A stretch of 34,198 nt of DNA from Pseudomonadota bacterium (GCA_003247575.1 QJZC01000060.1:1-34198), one strand, 5' to 3'; shown: positions 24,188-32,667, counted from the stretch's first letter. Translations and numbers: made by a program. The notes: generated from the letters alone by a model not told the origin.

Positions 24188-25306
24188 ATGCACCGCGAGG
24201 ATGCGACGCAGGGCGCGCACCACGAGCTCATCGGCTCTGAAGTGTCTCTCTATACGGGAAAGGTGCGCGCCTATCTTCGCTACAAGGATCTTCGCTTCGA
24301 AGAGACCCTGGCGACCCGCGAAGTCTACAAGAACGTCATCGTGCCGCGGACGGGGGTCCGCTTCATACCGGTGCTGGTCACCGGAGATGACATCGCGATC
24401 CAGGACTCGACCGAGATCTTAGAAGAGCTGGAGCGTCGATTTCCCGAGCCCGCGATTCATCCGGCGACTCCGCGGCAACGCTTGGCGGCACTGTTCCTCG
24501 AGCTCTATGGGGACGAATGGTTGGTCATCCCAGCCATGCACTATCGCTGGAGCTTCGAGGAGAACCGTAGCTTCGCGATCCGTGAGTTCGGTCGTACCTC
24601 CGCACCCGACCGGGCCCCCGCGGAGCAGCAGGCGATCGGGGAGCGGCTCTCCGCTCCCTTCGCCGGCGCTCTCCCTCACCTCGGCATCACAGCGGATACG
24701 ATCCCCGCGATCGAACGTTCCTATCTGGGCTTCCTGGCGGAGTTCGAGAAGCACCTCGAACAACACCCCTATCTGCTGGGGACGCGCCCGTCGATCGGTG
24801 ACTTCGGGCTCGTGGGGCCTCTGTACGCGCACTTGTACCGCGATCCTTACTCCGGACGACTCCTGCATGAGGTCGCCCCACGCGTGCATGACTGGGTGGA
24901 GCGTATGGTCCAGCCGGTGCCGCGGCAGGGAGATTTTCTTGCGGGAGATGAAGTCCCCGTCACCTTGGCTCCACTCCTAGCGAGAATGTTCCGGGAGCAG
25001 GTCCCCGTTTTGCTGGACGAAATGCGCGAGCTCGCGACATGGAGCGCGGTGAATCCCGAAGGTCCCCTGCCTCGCTCGATCGGCGCGATCCGCTTCGAGC
25101 TCGAGGGCGTGGCGGGAACGCGGTCCGCTACGCCCTATCCTCAGTGGATGTGGCAGCGCTGCGTGGACTTCTACCGGTCGGTCGAGCGCGGTCGGAGAGC
25201 GGCTCTCGACGCGTGGCTGCGCTCGATCCCGGGTGCGGCCGACGCGGTCGCCACCCCGATTCCGGTGCGGGTCCAGCGTTGCCAGAATCGACTGGTGCGC
25301 GTGTGA
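24188..25306 (+). CDS. glutathione S-transferase-like protein with long C-terminal extension
   Basis: A 372-residue protein whose N-terminal part is a GST thioredoxin-like domain: SLYTGKVRAYLRYKDLRFEE (20-39), the cis-Pro loop FIPVLV (P61), and the IQDSTEILEELERRF segment (71-85) that normally holds the glutathione gamma-glutamyl group. A helical C-terminal domain with LLGTRPSIGDFGLVGPLYA follows, typical of GSTs. The remaining about 130 residues (from roughly 240 on) are beyond the usual 200-230 residue GST, with PPYA-like repeats absent and no second known domain recognised. It may conjugate or isomerise the product of the amidohydrolase, with which it is co-transcribed. The ATG at 24188 has only GGAAG upstream. 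Confidence 0.82.
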   Translation: MHREDATQGAHHELIGSEVSLYTGKVRAYLRYKDLRFEETLATREVYKNVIVPRTGVRFIPVLVTGDDIAIQDSTEILEELERRFPEPAIHPATPRQRLAALFLELYGDEWLVIPAMHYRWSFEENRSFAIREFGRTSAPDRAPAEQQAIGERLSAPFAGALPHLGITADTIPAIERSYLGFLAEFEKHLEQHPYLLGTRPSIGDFGLVGPLYAHLYRDPYSGRLLHEVAPRVHDWVERMVQPVPRQGDFLAGDEVPVTLAPLLARMFREQVPVLLDEMRELATWSAVNPEGPLPRSIGAIRFELEGVAGTRSATPYPQWMWQRCVDFYRSVERGRRAALDAWLRSIPGAADAVATPIPVRVQRCQNRLVRV

Positions 25307-25371
25307 GTTCAATCGGAACGCCTCGAGGAGGGCTTCGGGAATCAGGCGAGACGGATCGCGCCGCAAGCGGG

Positions 25372-26691
25372 CTATGCATCCTTGCCGCGCCGCGGCGCCG
25401 GTACTAGCGGAGCTCGCGCGAGCTTGGCCTCGATGGCCCGGCTCACGGCTTCTGCCTGGAGGAGAAGGATGCTGAACATGCGATCACCGCGGACCTCTTC
25501 GCGCGTCAGTTCCGCCAATGCCCGATGCTTGACCAAGACGATCGCATCCCGGTGGCGCTCGAGCGCCTGCACGTCGTGCTCGTGGAGTTGCTCGCGCTCG
25601 ATCTGTGCGGTGGCTTCGATCAGCTGATCCAGGTGCTCCTTCTCGAGCGAGAGCTCTGCCTGCTCCTCGCGGCGTTCCAGGCTGCGCCACCAGGAAAGCA
25701 CCACATAGGACACCGCTCCCAGGGCAAACAGCAGCTCCTTGATTGCAGCGAGCGCCTCGAACAGGTTGGCGAGCACCCCGAGCCCCTGATAGGGGTCGTA
25801 GTAGGCGATGGCGGCCTCGTGTCTTGGATAGAGGCTGAAGCTCGCGGCGGCCTCGCGCGTCGTGAGACCCGGGAACTCGCGCTGAAACCGGCTTGCGTAC
25901 AGGGCTTCGAGCACCTCGACCACGAGCACGTCCGAAGCGTCTGCCGCGACACATAGAATGGCTGGAGTCCCGAGGGTCGGCGTTGCCTCTCGTGGCACCG
26001 GAGGAACACCACGGTAGATTCCGCGCGGTAAGGTCCGGGGAGACATCATCGGATGACGCGCACCGATGGCATCCGCTTGGTCGATCGGCAGAAGGGCAAA
26101 CTCGCCGCTTCCCAGGATTCGCTCGAGATCCTTGTTCGCGATCCCCGCGGTGACGATCGCGCCGTCGAGCGAAGGATCCTCGAGCAGAGCGGTGAAGTGC
26201 CGCAGGTCGTCATCGAACGGAGCGTGGTCCACGTCGTAGTGGTCGAGCAGCACGTCCGCAGTGATTCGCATGCCGGAGTTCGGGGCTCCGACGAGGATCT
26301 TGCGACCCTCGAGGCCATGGATGTCTTCGATCCCGGCACCAGCTCGAACGACGACGTGTACCAGATCGTCATAGAGGGGCGCCATAGCGACCACGCCGGC
26401 TTCGGGGGCATGCGGGCCGAGCTGCAGGATGGCGAGGTCCACTTTCCCGGCGCTGAGCAGATCGAGGTTCTCGCGCGAGCCATCGCTCTCTACCACATCG
26501 ATCGCTCGCCCCGTGCGTTCTTCCAGAGAGCTGGCCAGCTTTCGACCGAGCTCGAAGTAGAGCCCTCCCGATCTCGCTGTAGCGATCCGAATCCTGGAAG
26601 GCAGGGTCTCGCGTGTTGCCAGCCAGACGGCGACGGAGGCCAGCGCCGCAATGAGCGCACTCCAGATCACCCAGTACCGGATGCGTCGCAT
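25372..26691 (-). CDS. TAXI-family TRAP-type solute-binding protein with C-terminal membrane helix and coiled coil
   Basis: A 439-residue membrane-anchored binding protein. Residues 1-25 are an uncleaved-looking signal anchor (YWVIWSALIAALASVAVWLA). The TAXI binding domain (about 34-300) shows RIATARSGGLYFELGRKLAS, VVESDGSRENLDLLSAGKVD, LAILQLG, and GLEGRKILVGAPNSGMRITA. A membrane helix (about 315-335) and a charged coiled coil (about 338-400) follow. In TRAP systems the partner permeases DctQ and DctM import the ligand, but none is visible in this window. The protein may instead be a sensor or a lone receptor. The ATG at 26691 is chosen because it begins the anchor; the open frame reaches back to 26988 with no support. 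It is convergent with the GST-like gene and divergent from the protease gene. Confidence 0.82.
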   Translation of the reverse strand: MRRIRYWVIWSALIAALASVAVWLATRETLPSRIRIATARSGGLYFELGRKLASSLEERTGRAIDVVESDGSRENLDLLSAGKVDLAILQLGPHAPEAGVVAMAPLYDDLVHVVVRAGAGIEDIHGLEGRKILVGAPNSGMRITADVLLDHYDVDHAPFDDDLRHFTALLEDPSLDGAIVTAGIANKDLERILGSGEFALLPIDQADAIGARHPMMSPRTLPRGIYRGVPPVPREATPTLGTPAILCVAADASDVLVVEVLEALYASRFQREFPGLTTREAAASFSLYPRHEAAIAYYDPYQGLGVLANLFEALAAIKELLFALGAVSYVVLSWWRSLERREEQAELSLEKEHLDQLIEATAQIEREQLHEHDVQALERHRDAIVLVKHRALAELTREEVRGDRMFSILLLQAEAVSRAIEAKLARAPLVPAPRRGKDA

Positions 26692-26913
26692 TACGCAGCC
26701 CGTCGCGTGGCGCCTGGGGCGGCGAGCACGCACGAGTCCTTGCGCGCGTAGCGCCATACGGTGCGATCGCCCTTGATGGAAAGCTCGTTCGGTCCCCTCG
26801 TGCTCGATCCAAACACACAGGTACGATACTTCAGCTGCAGCGACGCTGTCGAAGCAAGTAGACGTCGAGCAGTCGGGGGTGTGTGTCACACTACACGGCA
26901 TCCCATCCCGTCT

Positions 26914-26942
26914 GAAGATGGAGGCCGTCCGAAGATGGAGGC
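26914..26942 (+). repeat. 12-bp direct repeat over the start region of the protease gene
   Basis: GAAGATGGAGGC occurs at 26914-26925 and again at 26931-26942. The second copy carries the likely ATG (26935); the first copy's GGAGG lies 10 nt before it and may be its ribosome-binding site. The ATG in the first copy is out of frame with the gene. Confidence 0.6.
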
Positions 26943-27744
26943 GAGCGAGGTCATGCAAGCGGCCACAGCACCGCGTGGAGTTTCCCACGCCGAGAGCGCC
27001 CTGGTCCGCGCCCTAGCAGGGACGCTGATCGTGATTCCGCTGCTCCCGCGGATCGGCATCTGGCTCGGCGCAGCTGCCATGTTGGGGACGCTCGGGTTTG
27101 CGTGGCACCGACGCATGCGCGCCGCGACGCACCTCAGCCTCTACTTCGGACTGTTTCTCGCATTGGCTTTGTTGCGACTTCCGTTGTCGCAGCTCACGTT
27201 CGGCCTGGCCCTGCTGGGCTATGGGTGCGTCGTTCACCAAGTGGGCTGGCTTGGAGGCGTCCCTTCGTGGATAGGTCGCGGGAAGTTGCGAGCCGTCGAC
27301 GTCTGGACTGCAGTGGGCTTCACTGTCGTTGCTGGGGTCTGCCTCTGGGTCTGGTACGTGACCTTGCGCCCGAATCTCGATGACCTCCTCGCGGCCTTCG
27401 TTCCGGACGTCTCGCTCGGCGTTCTGCTCGCCGGCGCCGTGGTGTGCGCCTGCATCAACGCGGCGGTCGAGGAGGCGGCATACCGGGGCGTCCTCTACGA
27501 ATCCGTCCAGCCTGCCTTTCCTGGATGGCAACTCGCTCTCTACGTGCAGGCGGCTGCGTTCGGAACGATGCACATCCAGGGATTCCCGCGCGGGACGGTC
27601 GGCGTGATCCTCGCCACGATCTACGGGCTCATGATGGGGTGGCTACGCCTGCGTTCGGGCGGATTTCTGTTGCCCTGGCTCGCGCACACGGTGACCGACC
27701 TCGTGATCGCCCTGATTCTGATCTTGCTCGTTCGTCAGGCCTGA
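26935..27744 (+). CDS. CPBP-family intramembrane metalloprotease (CAAX protease-like)
   Basis: A 269-residue polytopic membrane protein with about seven hydrophobic segments. CPBP motifs are EEAAYRG (179-185; EExxxR), FGTMHIQG (H213; FxxxH) and HTVTD (251-255; the usual HxxxN has Asp in the last place). These residues form the metal site of intramembrane proteases such as Rce1. Bacterial members cleave or modify membrane peptides, and some give self-immunity to bacteriocins; no bacteriocin-like gene is visible here. The start is uncertain: the ATG at 26935 has GGAGG 10 nt upstream, and the ATG at 26953 is possible. The 58 residues encoded further upstream look non-coding. Its stop overlaps the stop of the convergent membrane coiled-coil gene by 10 bp. 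Confidence 0.82.
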   Translation: MEASEVMQAATAPRGVSHAESALVRALAGTLIVIPLLPRIGIWLGAAAMLGTLGFAWHRRMRAATHLSLYFGLFLALALLRLPLSQLTFGLALLGYGCVVHQVGWLGGVPSWIGRGKLRAVDVWTAVGFTVVAGVCLWVWYVTLRPNLDDLLAAFVPDVSLGVLLAGAVVCACINAAVEEAAYRGVLYESVQPAFPGWQLALYVQAAAFGTMHIQGFPRGTVGVILATIYGLMMGWLRLRSGGFLLPWLAHTVTDLVIALILILLVRQA

Positions 27745-28949
27745 CCGACGGACGCGTCGGAGACGTCGAGATCGGATGGATCTCCATCGTGCTCTTCGTC
27801 CGAGCCGTCACCGTGGCGCTGGAGCTCCTCGAGTGCTGCTTCCAGGAGCTGCTGCGCGCGACTCACCTCGACCTCCTGATCCATGGCACGCTGCGCGACC
27901 GCCTTCGCAGAGATCGCGCTCTCGAGCACCAGCTGCGTTGCAACCAGTTGCTCACCTCGCAGGCGCGTCCGTGCAAGCTCTGCTTCGTCGGCCGCCCGCC
28001 CCAGCTCTTCGGTACGCTTCCGCGCAGAGGCGAGCTTCTCCTCGGCCTCTGCGCGAGCGGTTTCGACCCTGGCTGCCTTGTGCGCAGCGTCGTCTGCTTG
28101 GCTACGCTCGTGTGCCGCTCGCTGCTCCGCGACGGCTGCCTCTTCCAACGCGTTGGCTGCGGCGATCCGCTCTTCCGCCGCACGACGCTCGGCTTCGAGC
28201 TTGGCGGCCTCATCCTCTGCGCGCAGGCGGGCTGCCTCCTCCTCGGAGCGCACGCGTGCGAGAGCGGCGAGGTGGGCCTCGCGCTGGGCTCGATGCAGGC
28301 GCGCGACCTTCGAAGACCAGGACCACCAGCGCGCAGTAGCCAGGTCGTGGAGAGTCGCGACCGCGTGGCGCGTGCGCGGTCCGGGTGTGCCAGCGATCCA
28401 GTCTTCCAAACAGGAGAGGTGGAACACCGAGTATCCGGCCAGGAGGAACACAGTAAGCCAGACCCGGCTGGTCCCGTACCCCCGAATCCACTCGGGTGCG
28501 GTTAGCGCGAGTAGCATGAACGCGGCAGCACACAGGAGCGAGATCGCACCCAGAGCACCGCGGTCGCGCTTTGCCCGCTCGATCGATCCGCACACCAGAC
28601 TGGCCAGCGCAGCGAAGGCTGCGACGTGGCTGCCTTCAGGAAAGTGCTGCGTGAGTGCCTGCACGCCCAAGTCGAGCGGCCGCTGCAGAGTAACCAAGCC
28701 GAGGGCGATACCGAGGGTCAGCCACTGAGCGTAGACGCCGAGCGGTTGCGAGTCCGTGAAAGGCTCCGGAGGGTTGGCCACGCCGTCGTCCTGCAATGGG
28801 TGGCCATCGGAATCTTGCGCGCCGACGCTGGGGGCTCCTTCTCGCAGCTCCGTGCCAGATGCGCGTTCTGGACCAGAGGCTCCTTCTGGACGTTCACCTC
28901 GCGTGTCGGGATCGATGTCGTCTGGGCTCGCAAGCTCGGGTGCAGCCAT
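27735..28949 (-). CDS. membrane protein with C-terminal coiled coil, unknown function
   Basis: Not recognised. A 404-residue protein with an acidic, disordered N-terminus (1-65), four predicted membrane helices (about 73-89, 109-123, 133-150, 161-179) and a long charged coiled coil (about 215-375; segments such as RVRSEEEAARLRAEDEAAK and AAEERIAAANALEEAA). The end is Asp- and Glu-rich. The layout suggests a scaffold that holds a cytoplasmic rod to the membrane; no enzyme motif is seen. The ATG at 28949 is preceded by GGAGG with a 6-nt spacer. An upstream in-frame ATG at 28982 has none. Its stop overlaps the protease stop by 10 bp. An upstream TATCAT on the minus strand (29036-29031) is a possible -10. 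Confidence 0.75.
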   Translation of the reverse strand: MAAPELASPDDIDPDTRGERPEGASGPERASGTELREGAPSVGAQDSDGHPLQDDGVANPPEPFTDSQPLGVYAQWLTLGIALGLVTLQRPLDLGVQALTQHFPEGSHVAAFAALASLVCGSIERAKRDRGALGAISLLCAAAFMLLALTAPEWIRGYGTSRVWLTVFLLAGYSVFHLSCLEDWIAGTPGPRTRHAVATLHDLATARWWSWSSKVARLHRAQREAHLAALARVRSEEEAARLRAEDEAAKLEAERRAAEERIAAANALEEAAVAEQRAAHERSQADDAAHKAARVETARAEAEEKLASARKRTEELGRAADEAELARTRLRGEQLVATQLVLESAISAKAVAQRAMDQEVEVSRAQQLLEAALEELQRHGDGSDEEHDGDPSDLDVSDASVGQA

Positions 28950-29030
28950 TCCAGCCTCCGGATCTAGCGCGTGAATCTGCATGTCAACTGCCGCTGTACG
29001 CGATCTGCGCGGTTCCGCTGTTCGTTTCGG

Positions 29031-29036
29031 ATGATA
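29031..29036 (-). promoter_or_regulatory. candidate -10 element (TATCAT, minus strand) in a 296-bp gap
   Basis: TATCAT differs from consensus at one position and would start a leader of roughly 75 nt for the membrane coiled-coil gene. No -35 is seen at the right spacing. The rest of the 28950-29245 gap shows no gene or repeat. Confidence 0.25.
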
Positions 29037-29245
29037 GCAGGGCTCGAATGGGCGAGAGCGACGTTCCGCTGAAGAAGTCCGGGAACGGCGGATGCCGAGA
29101 ACTTCGACCGCCGCGTAGCAACGCGGTCATAGGAGCTCGACTTGCCGGTCGCTTCCTGGCCGACCCGCGCTGCCAGGCTCGGACGAGGTGGGTCCTCGAC
29201 CGTTGGGACGCGGGTGCGCGGCTCCGGCGTTTGCCTTCGTGGCCG

Positions 29246-29971
29246 TCACACGAGCTCACGCAGGCTGGCTGCGATACTGCGTGCGAGTCGAACGGGGGAC
29301 ATCCTCGCACGCGGCTCGCGCGCTCCACGTCTGCGCGGAGACAACAGGCCCGCGTTGATCTCGAGCTCCAGGCCAAGATAGGCCCTCGCAGGATACTCGC
29401 GACGGAGCTGGGTCGTCAGACCATCGGACGTGCCTTTGTAGGGGTAGTTTCGGCGAATTCGAAGCGGTGGGGTGCAGGCGCTCAGGTGCGCCGCCCAGTC
29501 TTGTGCGAGTCGTCGTTCGGCCGGCCTCCCTGGATCGTACAACAAGCCCAGATCCGCGTTCCGGCGTGCTCCTCCAAGGACTGGTGTGAAGCTGTGGACT
29601 CCGATGTGGAGCACACGCTTGGACGTTCGCAGAAGCTGCTCGATCTCGGCGCGGACCTGCTGACGATGAGGACGATGGAACCGCTCCAGGAGTTGCTGCC
29701 GCTTCTCTCGATCCAGCTCGCGCAGGTAGCGAGAGAAGACCGCCGGGTTCGTTTCCGATCGATTGAGATCGACGAGCAGGCGGCTCACCCTGCCGCACAC
29801 GAGCGGGACGCGAAGCTGCCCAGCCAGAGCCCGGGCGACCTCCTTGGCACCGAAGTCGTAGCCGCGATGCCCTGCCAGCGCGCGCTCTGCGCGGGAGAAA
29901 TACGCGCGATATTCGATGGGAACCTGCGCGCTCGCGTGTTCGCAGGTCAGTAGGATCGCTTCTCCCCGCAC
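29246..29971 (-). CDS. N-formylglutamate amidohydrolase-like protein
   Basis: A 241-residue cytoplasmic protein of the N-formylglutamate amidohydrolase (FGase) family, which frees formate or a similar group from N-formyl-Glu in histidine breakdown and has other members of unknown substrate. Seen motifs are LLTCEHASAQVP (7-18), HRGYDFGA (35-42), LLVDLNRSE (65-73), GVHSFTPVLGGARRNADLGL and NYPYKGTSDGLTTQLRRE. Metal-ligand His and Asp positions are intact. No hut gene is nearby, so a histidine pathway role is not supported here. The start is a GTG (29971) with GGAGG about 10 nt upstream. The membrane coiled-coil gene lies 296 bp downstream on the same strand and is probably separate. Confidence 0.86.
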   Translation of the reverse strand: MRGEAILLTCEHASAQVPIEYRAYFSRAERALAGHRGYDFGAKEVARALAGQLRVPLVCGRVSRLLVDLNRSETNPAVFSRYLRELDREKRQQLLERFHRPHRQQVRAEIEQLLRTSKRVLHIGVHSFTPVLGGARRNADLGLLYDPGRPAERRLAQDWAAHLSACTPPLRIRRNYPYKGTSDGLTTQLRREYPARAYLGLELEINAGLLSPRRRGAREPRARMSPVRLARSIAASLRELV

Positions 29972-30163
29972 CCTTTTCGGTCCTCCCCGAAACGGCGGAG
30001 CACGCTACGGCTGTGCTAACGCGCGCCGCAGGCACTCCCATGCGCTTCTGCGCGACGATAGCTCGTCGTCCGAGATCGCGCCGTCCCGGAGAAGAGCCGA
30101 ACCGAGACGCACGCCATTCGACCGACGAGGGCGCGAGAGGTCGCTCCTCTCGAACTCGGCAGA

Positions 30164-30538
30164 CTAACGCTTGGGCGCGGACCTCTGGGATCGCAAGACG
30201 CCTTTGATCTCGAGCCAATCGTGCATCTCGCGATTGAGCCGCCAGCTCAACCGCTGGCGCGCGTATCCCTGCACGAGCATGCAGCGTTCCATCCTGTCGT
30301 GGAAGCAGTCGAACGGGTTGAGCGGATGTGCGCAGCTTTCGTGAGAGAACCTCAGGCACACCTGCTTCGCCAGCTCGAAGCGTTGGCGGAGGATCGGATC
30401 GGGATCGTCGTACTCCGGGACCGACACGCAGCTGATCCCTGCCACCAGGGCCAAGCCCCAGGCGGCGATTCCTGCCCCGACCTGGAGCTTGATGGGGAGT
30501 CTGATCGCACTGGAGTTTCGAGGGGACAGAGAACTCAT
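30164..30538 (-). CDS. small Cys-rich exported or lipid-anchored protein
   Basis: Not recognised. A 124-residue protein with a hydrophobic N-terminal segment (about 14-36, VGAGIAAWGLALVAGISC) ending at C37. This may be a lipid-attachment Cys, though the preceding residues are not a standard lipobox. The mature part has four Cys (C61, C69, C78, C86) in KQVCLRFSHESCAHP, FDCFHDRMERCMLVQGYARQ, suggesting two disulfides. The C-terminus is basic. The ATG at 30538 has GGAG with a 7-nt spacer; longer in-frame extensions to 30724 carry no such signal. It is separated from the FGase-like gene by 192 bp, and its upstream region is the large non-coding gap. Confidence 0.65.
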   Translation of the reverse strand: MSSLSPRNSSAIRLPIKLQVGAGIAAWGLALVAGISCVSVPEYDDPDPILRQRFELAKQVCLRFSHESCAHPLNPFDCFHDRMERCMLVQGYARQRLSWRLNREMHDWLEIKGVLRSQRSAPKR

Positions 30539-30806
30539 GCGGATGCTCCGTGCTAGTCGCCGATACGAGCGAGACGGGGCCGGGTCCTCCGGCCGGACGA
30601 TTCTGGAGTGCACGTTGCGCAGCCTTGGCTGGAGCAGACGCAGCGTCGGTGGGGCTGCAGGGACCTCGGGTCTCTGCAGAGCCGCGGTGAAGGCGCAGCA
30701 GATGAAATGGCAGCAGCTGTTCACCTTGGGTGGTCCGCTGCGCAGTCGCGCGAGCGGAGCACAACGACAGGATTCAAAGTCCGCTGCCGGAGCAGGGGGT
30801 CTATGC

Positions 30807-30833
30807 AGTCCCGAACGACCGCGGTCCGGGACT
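30807..30833 (+). repeat. inverted repeat (7-bp stem) in the non-coding gap
   Basis: AGTCCCG (30807-30813) and CGGGACT (30827-30833) are perfectly complementary, and the 13-nt loop itself holds GACCGCGGTC. No T-run follows, so it is not a classical terminator. Confidence 0.55.
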
Positions 30834-30861
30834 CAGTAGGCTCAGCTCAGGAGGCTCTAGG

Positions 30862-30878
30862 CAGGGCAAGGTGCCCTG
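30862..30878 (+). repeat. inverted repeat (7-bp stem, 3-nt loop) in the non-coding gap
   Basis: CAGGGCA and TGCCCTG flank a 3-nt AGG loop. It lies 29 bp after the previous hairpin, and together they could form a structured leader or small RNA. Confidence 0.5.
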
Positions 30879-31092
30879 GGGCGGCCTCGGAAGTCATTGG
30901 GCTCTCATGACGGCTAGAGAGGTAGCACTCGGATCTGGCCGGCAATGTGTTCCGTTTCACAGCTGAGCCGATCCTCGAGCCCGCTCCCCGGGACGAACCT
31001 CGACGGCCCGGATAAACCTCGTGGCCGCTCCTGCCGCTAGGACAGGACAGCTCTCCGAGCTGGATTGGCACGTGTGCAAGGACTGACGGACG

Positions 31093-32667
31093 ATGGGCCC
31101 AAGCGACAGCCCGAAGACCGAGAGAGACTGGATTTTCGAGCAGATCTGCGAGAATGCAGCCGTCGGCCTAGTGTGGACGGACCCCACAGGACACTGTACA
31201 TACGTCAACCGCGCTTGGTCCCGGATTACCGGCTTCGAGCTCGAACAGACGCTGGGACGCCACTGGACATGGATTCTGGTCGATCAGGACCGCGACTGGG
31301 TATGCGAGGAAGTCGAGCTGGCCTACCAGCAGGGCCGCGACTTCCGAGCGGAGTTCCGCTTCGAGCGCCGTGACGGGGTCAGCCGCTGGGCGTTCGCGGT
31401 CCGGCGACGAGTGGGGAGCGCACGAGGGGTCGAGGACGGCTTCCTACTGACGGTCGAGGACATCAGCGACCGGCGCTTCGCCGAGTTCGAACTCGATCAA
31501 GCACTGAAACGTGCGGAAGATGCCAACCGCGCCAAGTCGGAGTTCTTGGCCAACATGAGTCACGAGATCCGGACGCCCATGAACGGAGTGATCGGGATCG
31601 CCGATCTCCTGGCGGAGACGGAACTCTGTCCTGCCCAGCGCGAGTACATAAGGATCATCCGCTCGTCTGGGCAGGGGCTGCTCTCGATCCTGAACGACGT
31701 GCTCGACTTCTCGAAGATCGAGGCTGGGATGCTCGAGCTGGAGTCCATCAGCTTCGATCTGCGCGATACGCTGAAGGACACCGTACGTCTACTGACGCCG
31801 CTGGCAGAGGAGCGAAATATCGAGCTGGTCACCGAGATCGAGCCGCGACTGCCTGCCCGCGTGATGGGGGATCCGGGGCGCATCTCGCAGATCCTCCTCA
31901 ATCTCGCCAGCAACGCCATCAAATTCACGCGTGAGGGGGGCGTCTCGATCAAGGTCGAGTGCGGAGGCATCGCAAGTGGCGTCGCCATCGTCTCCATGGT
32001 GGTTATGGATAGCGGGATCGGAATCTCCGCAGAGAAGCTCCAGACGATATTCGATAAGTTCGTCCAAGCAGATGCATCCATGACCCGAAAGTTCGGCGGC
32101 ACTGGGCTCGGGCTGGCCATTGCCAAACAGCTTGCCGATCTGATGGGTGGCCAGCTGTCGGCGAAGAGCGAAGTGGGGACGGGCTCGACGTTCACATTGG
32201 AGCTGCGCTTCGAGATTCCTCCGGAGTCCGACGCGGATCAGCGTATTGACGATCTCGCAGAATCTCAGAAGCTTCACGGGACGCGAGTGCTCCTGGTAGA
32301 GGACAACACCGTCAATCAGCTGATCGCCGGCCACATGCTCGAGAGTCTCGGCTGCATGATACAAACCGCATCCGATGGAGCAGAGGCTATCCAGCTCTGT
32401 GCCGCCAATGAGTTCGATCTGGTGCTCATGGACTGCCAAATGCCGGTCATGGACGGATTCGCCGCGACGGCCGCAATCCGCGCCCGAGAGCAGGATGCGC
32501 GCCGCACGCCCGTGATCGCACTCACGGCGAATGCGCTGGACGGCGATCGCGATCGCTGCATCGCTGCCGGAATGGACGACTACCTAGCGAAGCCCGTACG
32601 CCTCGAGGCATTGCGGGAGATGCTCGATCTCTGGATCTCGGAGAGTTCGGGAGCCATCGGCCAATGA
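31093..32667 (+). CDS. PAS-domain hybrid histidine kinase
   Basis: A 524-residue cytoplasmic hybrid sensor kinase with no membrane helix. Order: PAS domain (about 12-125, with VNRAWSRITGFELEQTLGR), HisKA with FLANMSHEIRTPMNGVIG (phospho-acceptor H157), HATPase_c with N box LNLASNAIKF (N274), G1 MDSGIGIS (D306) and G2 GTGLGLAIAKQ (337-347), then a receiver domain (about 398-515) with LLVEDNTVNQL, phospho-acceptor D447 in LMDCQMPVMDG, T478 and K500. All active residues are intact, so it should autophosphorylate and pass phosphate to its own receiver. No His-phosphotransfer or output domain is attached. The ATG at 31093 has AAGGA about 10 nt upstream. Its TGA overlaps the CBS gene's ATG by 4 nt, so the pair is translationally coupled. 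Confidence 0.93.
   Translation: MGPSDSPKTERDWIFEQICENAAVGLVWTDPTGHCTYVNRAWSRITGFELEQTLGRHWTWILVDQDRDWVCEEVELAYQQGRDFRAEFRFERRDGVSRWAFAVRRRVGSARGVEDGFLLTVEDISDRRFAEFELDQALKRAEDANRAKSEFLANMSHEIRTPMNGVIGIADLLAETELCPAQREYIRIIRSSGQGLLSILNDVLDFSKIEAGMLELESISFDLRDTLKDTVRLLTPLAEERNIELVTEIEPRLPARVMGDPGRISQILLNLASNAIKFTREGGVSIKVECGGIASGVAIVSMVVMDSGIGISAEKLQTIFDKFVQADASMTRKFGGTGLGLAIAKQLADLMGGQLSAKSEVGTGSTFTLELRFEIPPESDADQRIDDLAESQKLHGTRVLLVEDNTVNQLIAGHMLESLGCMIQTASDGAEAIQLCAANEFDLVLMDCQMPVMDGFAATAAIRAREQDARRTPVIALTANALDGDRDRCIAAGMDDYLAKPVRLEALREMLDLWISESSGAIGQ

Larger units (their letters stand above)
30539..31092. other. 554-bp non-coding gap with several hairpins between divergent genes
   Basis: No reading frame here looks coding. 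Four perfect inverted repeats are visible: GGCCGG/CCGGCC (30578-30594), AGTCCCG/CGGGACT (30807-30833), CAGGGCA/TGCCCTG (30862-30878) and CAGCTC/GAGCTG (31048-31062). The density is higher than elsewhere in the window. It could encode a structured RNA or serve as a regulatory leader for the hybrid kinase; neither is shown. A sequence like a tRNA-Gln anticodon arm at 30768-30786 (minus strand) lacks D and T arms. Confidence 0.5.

Noticed and set aside
26692..26988. N-terminal extension of the TAXI protein frame.
   Set aside because: The signal anchor begins at the ATG at 26691; the extra residues are Cys/Arg/His-rich without pattern and overlap the divergent protease gene's start region.
28976..28990. 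Perfect TTGACA on the minus strand near 28984.
   Set aside because: No -10 element at 16-18 nt; the only weak match would overlap the ribosome-binding site of the gene it should serve.
29256..30764. A 502-residue open frame on the minus strand.
   Set aside because: It runs across the FGase-like gene in another frame, is Arg/Ser/Pro-rich and matches no family; typical of a GC-rich shadow frame.
30768..30786. On the minus strand, a sequence like a tRNA-Gln(UUG) anticodon arm (CGGACTTTGAATCC).
   Set aside because: Only 3 bp of stem pair, and there is no D-arm, T-arm or acceptor stem around it.
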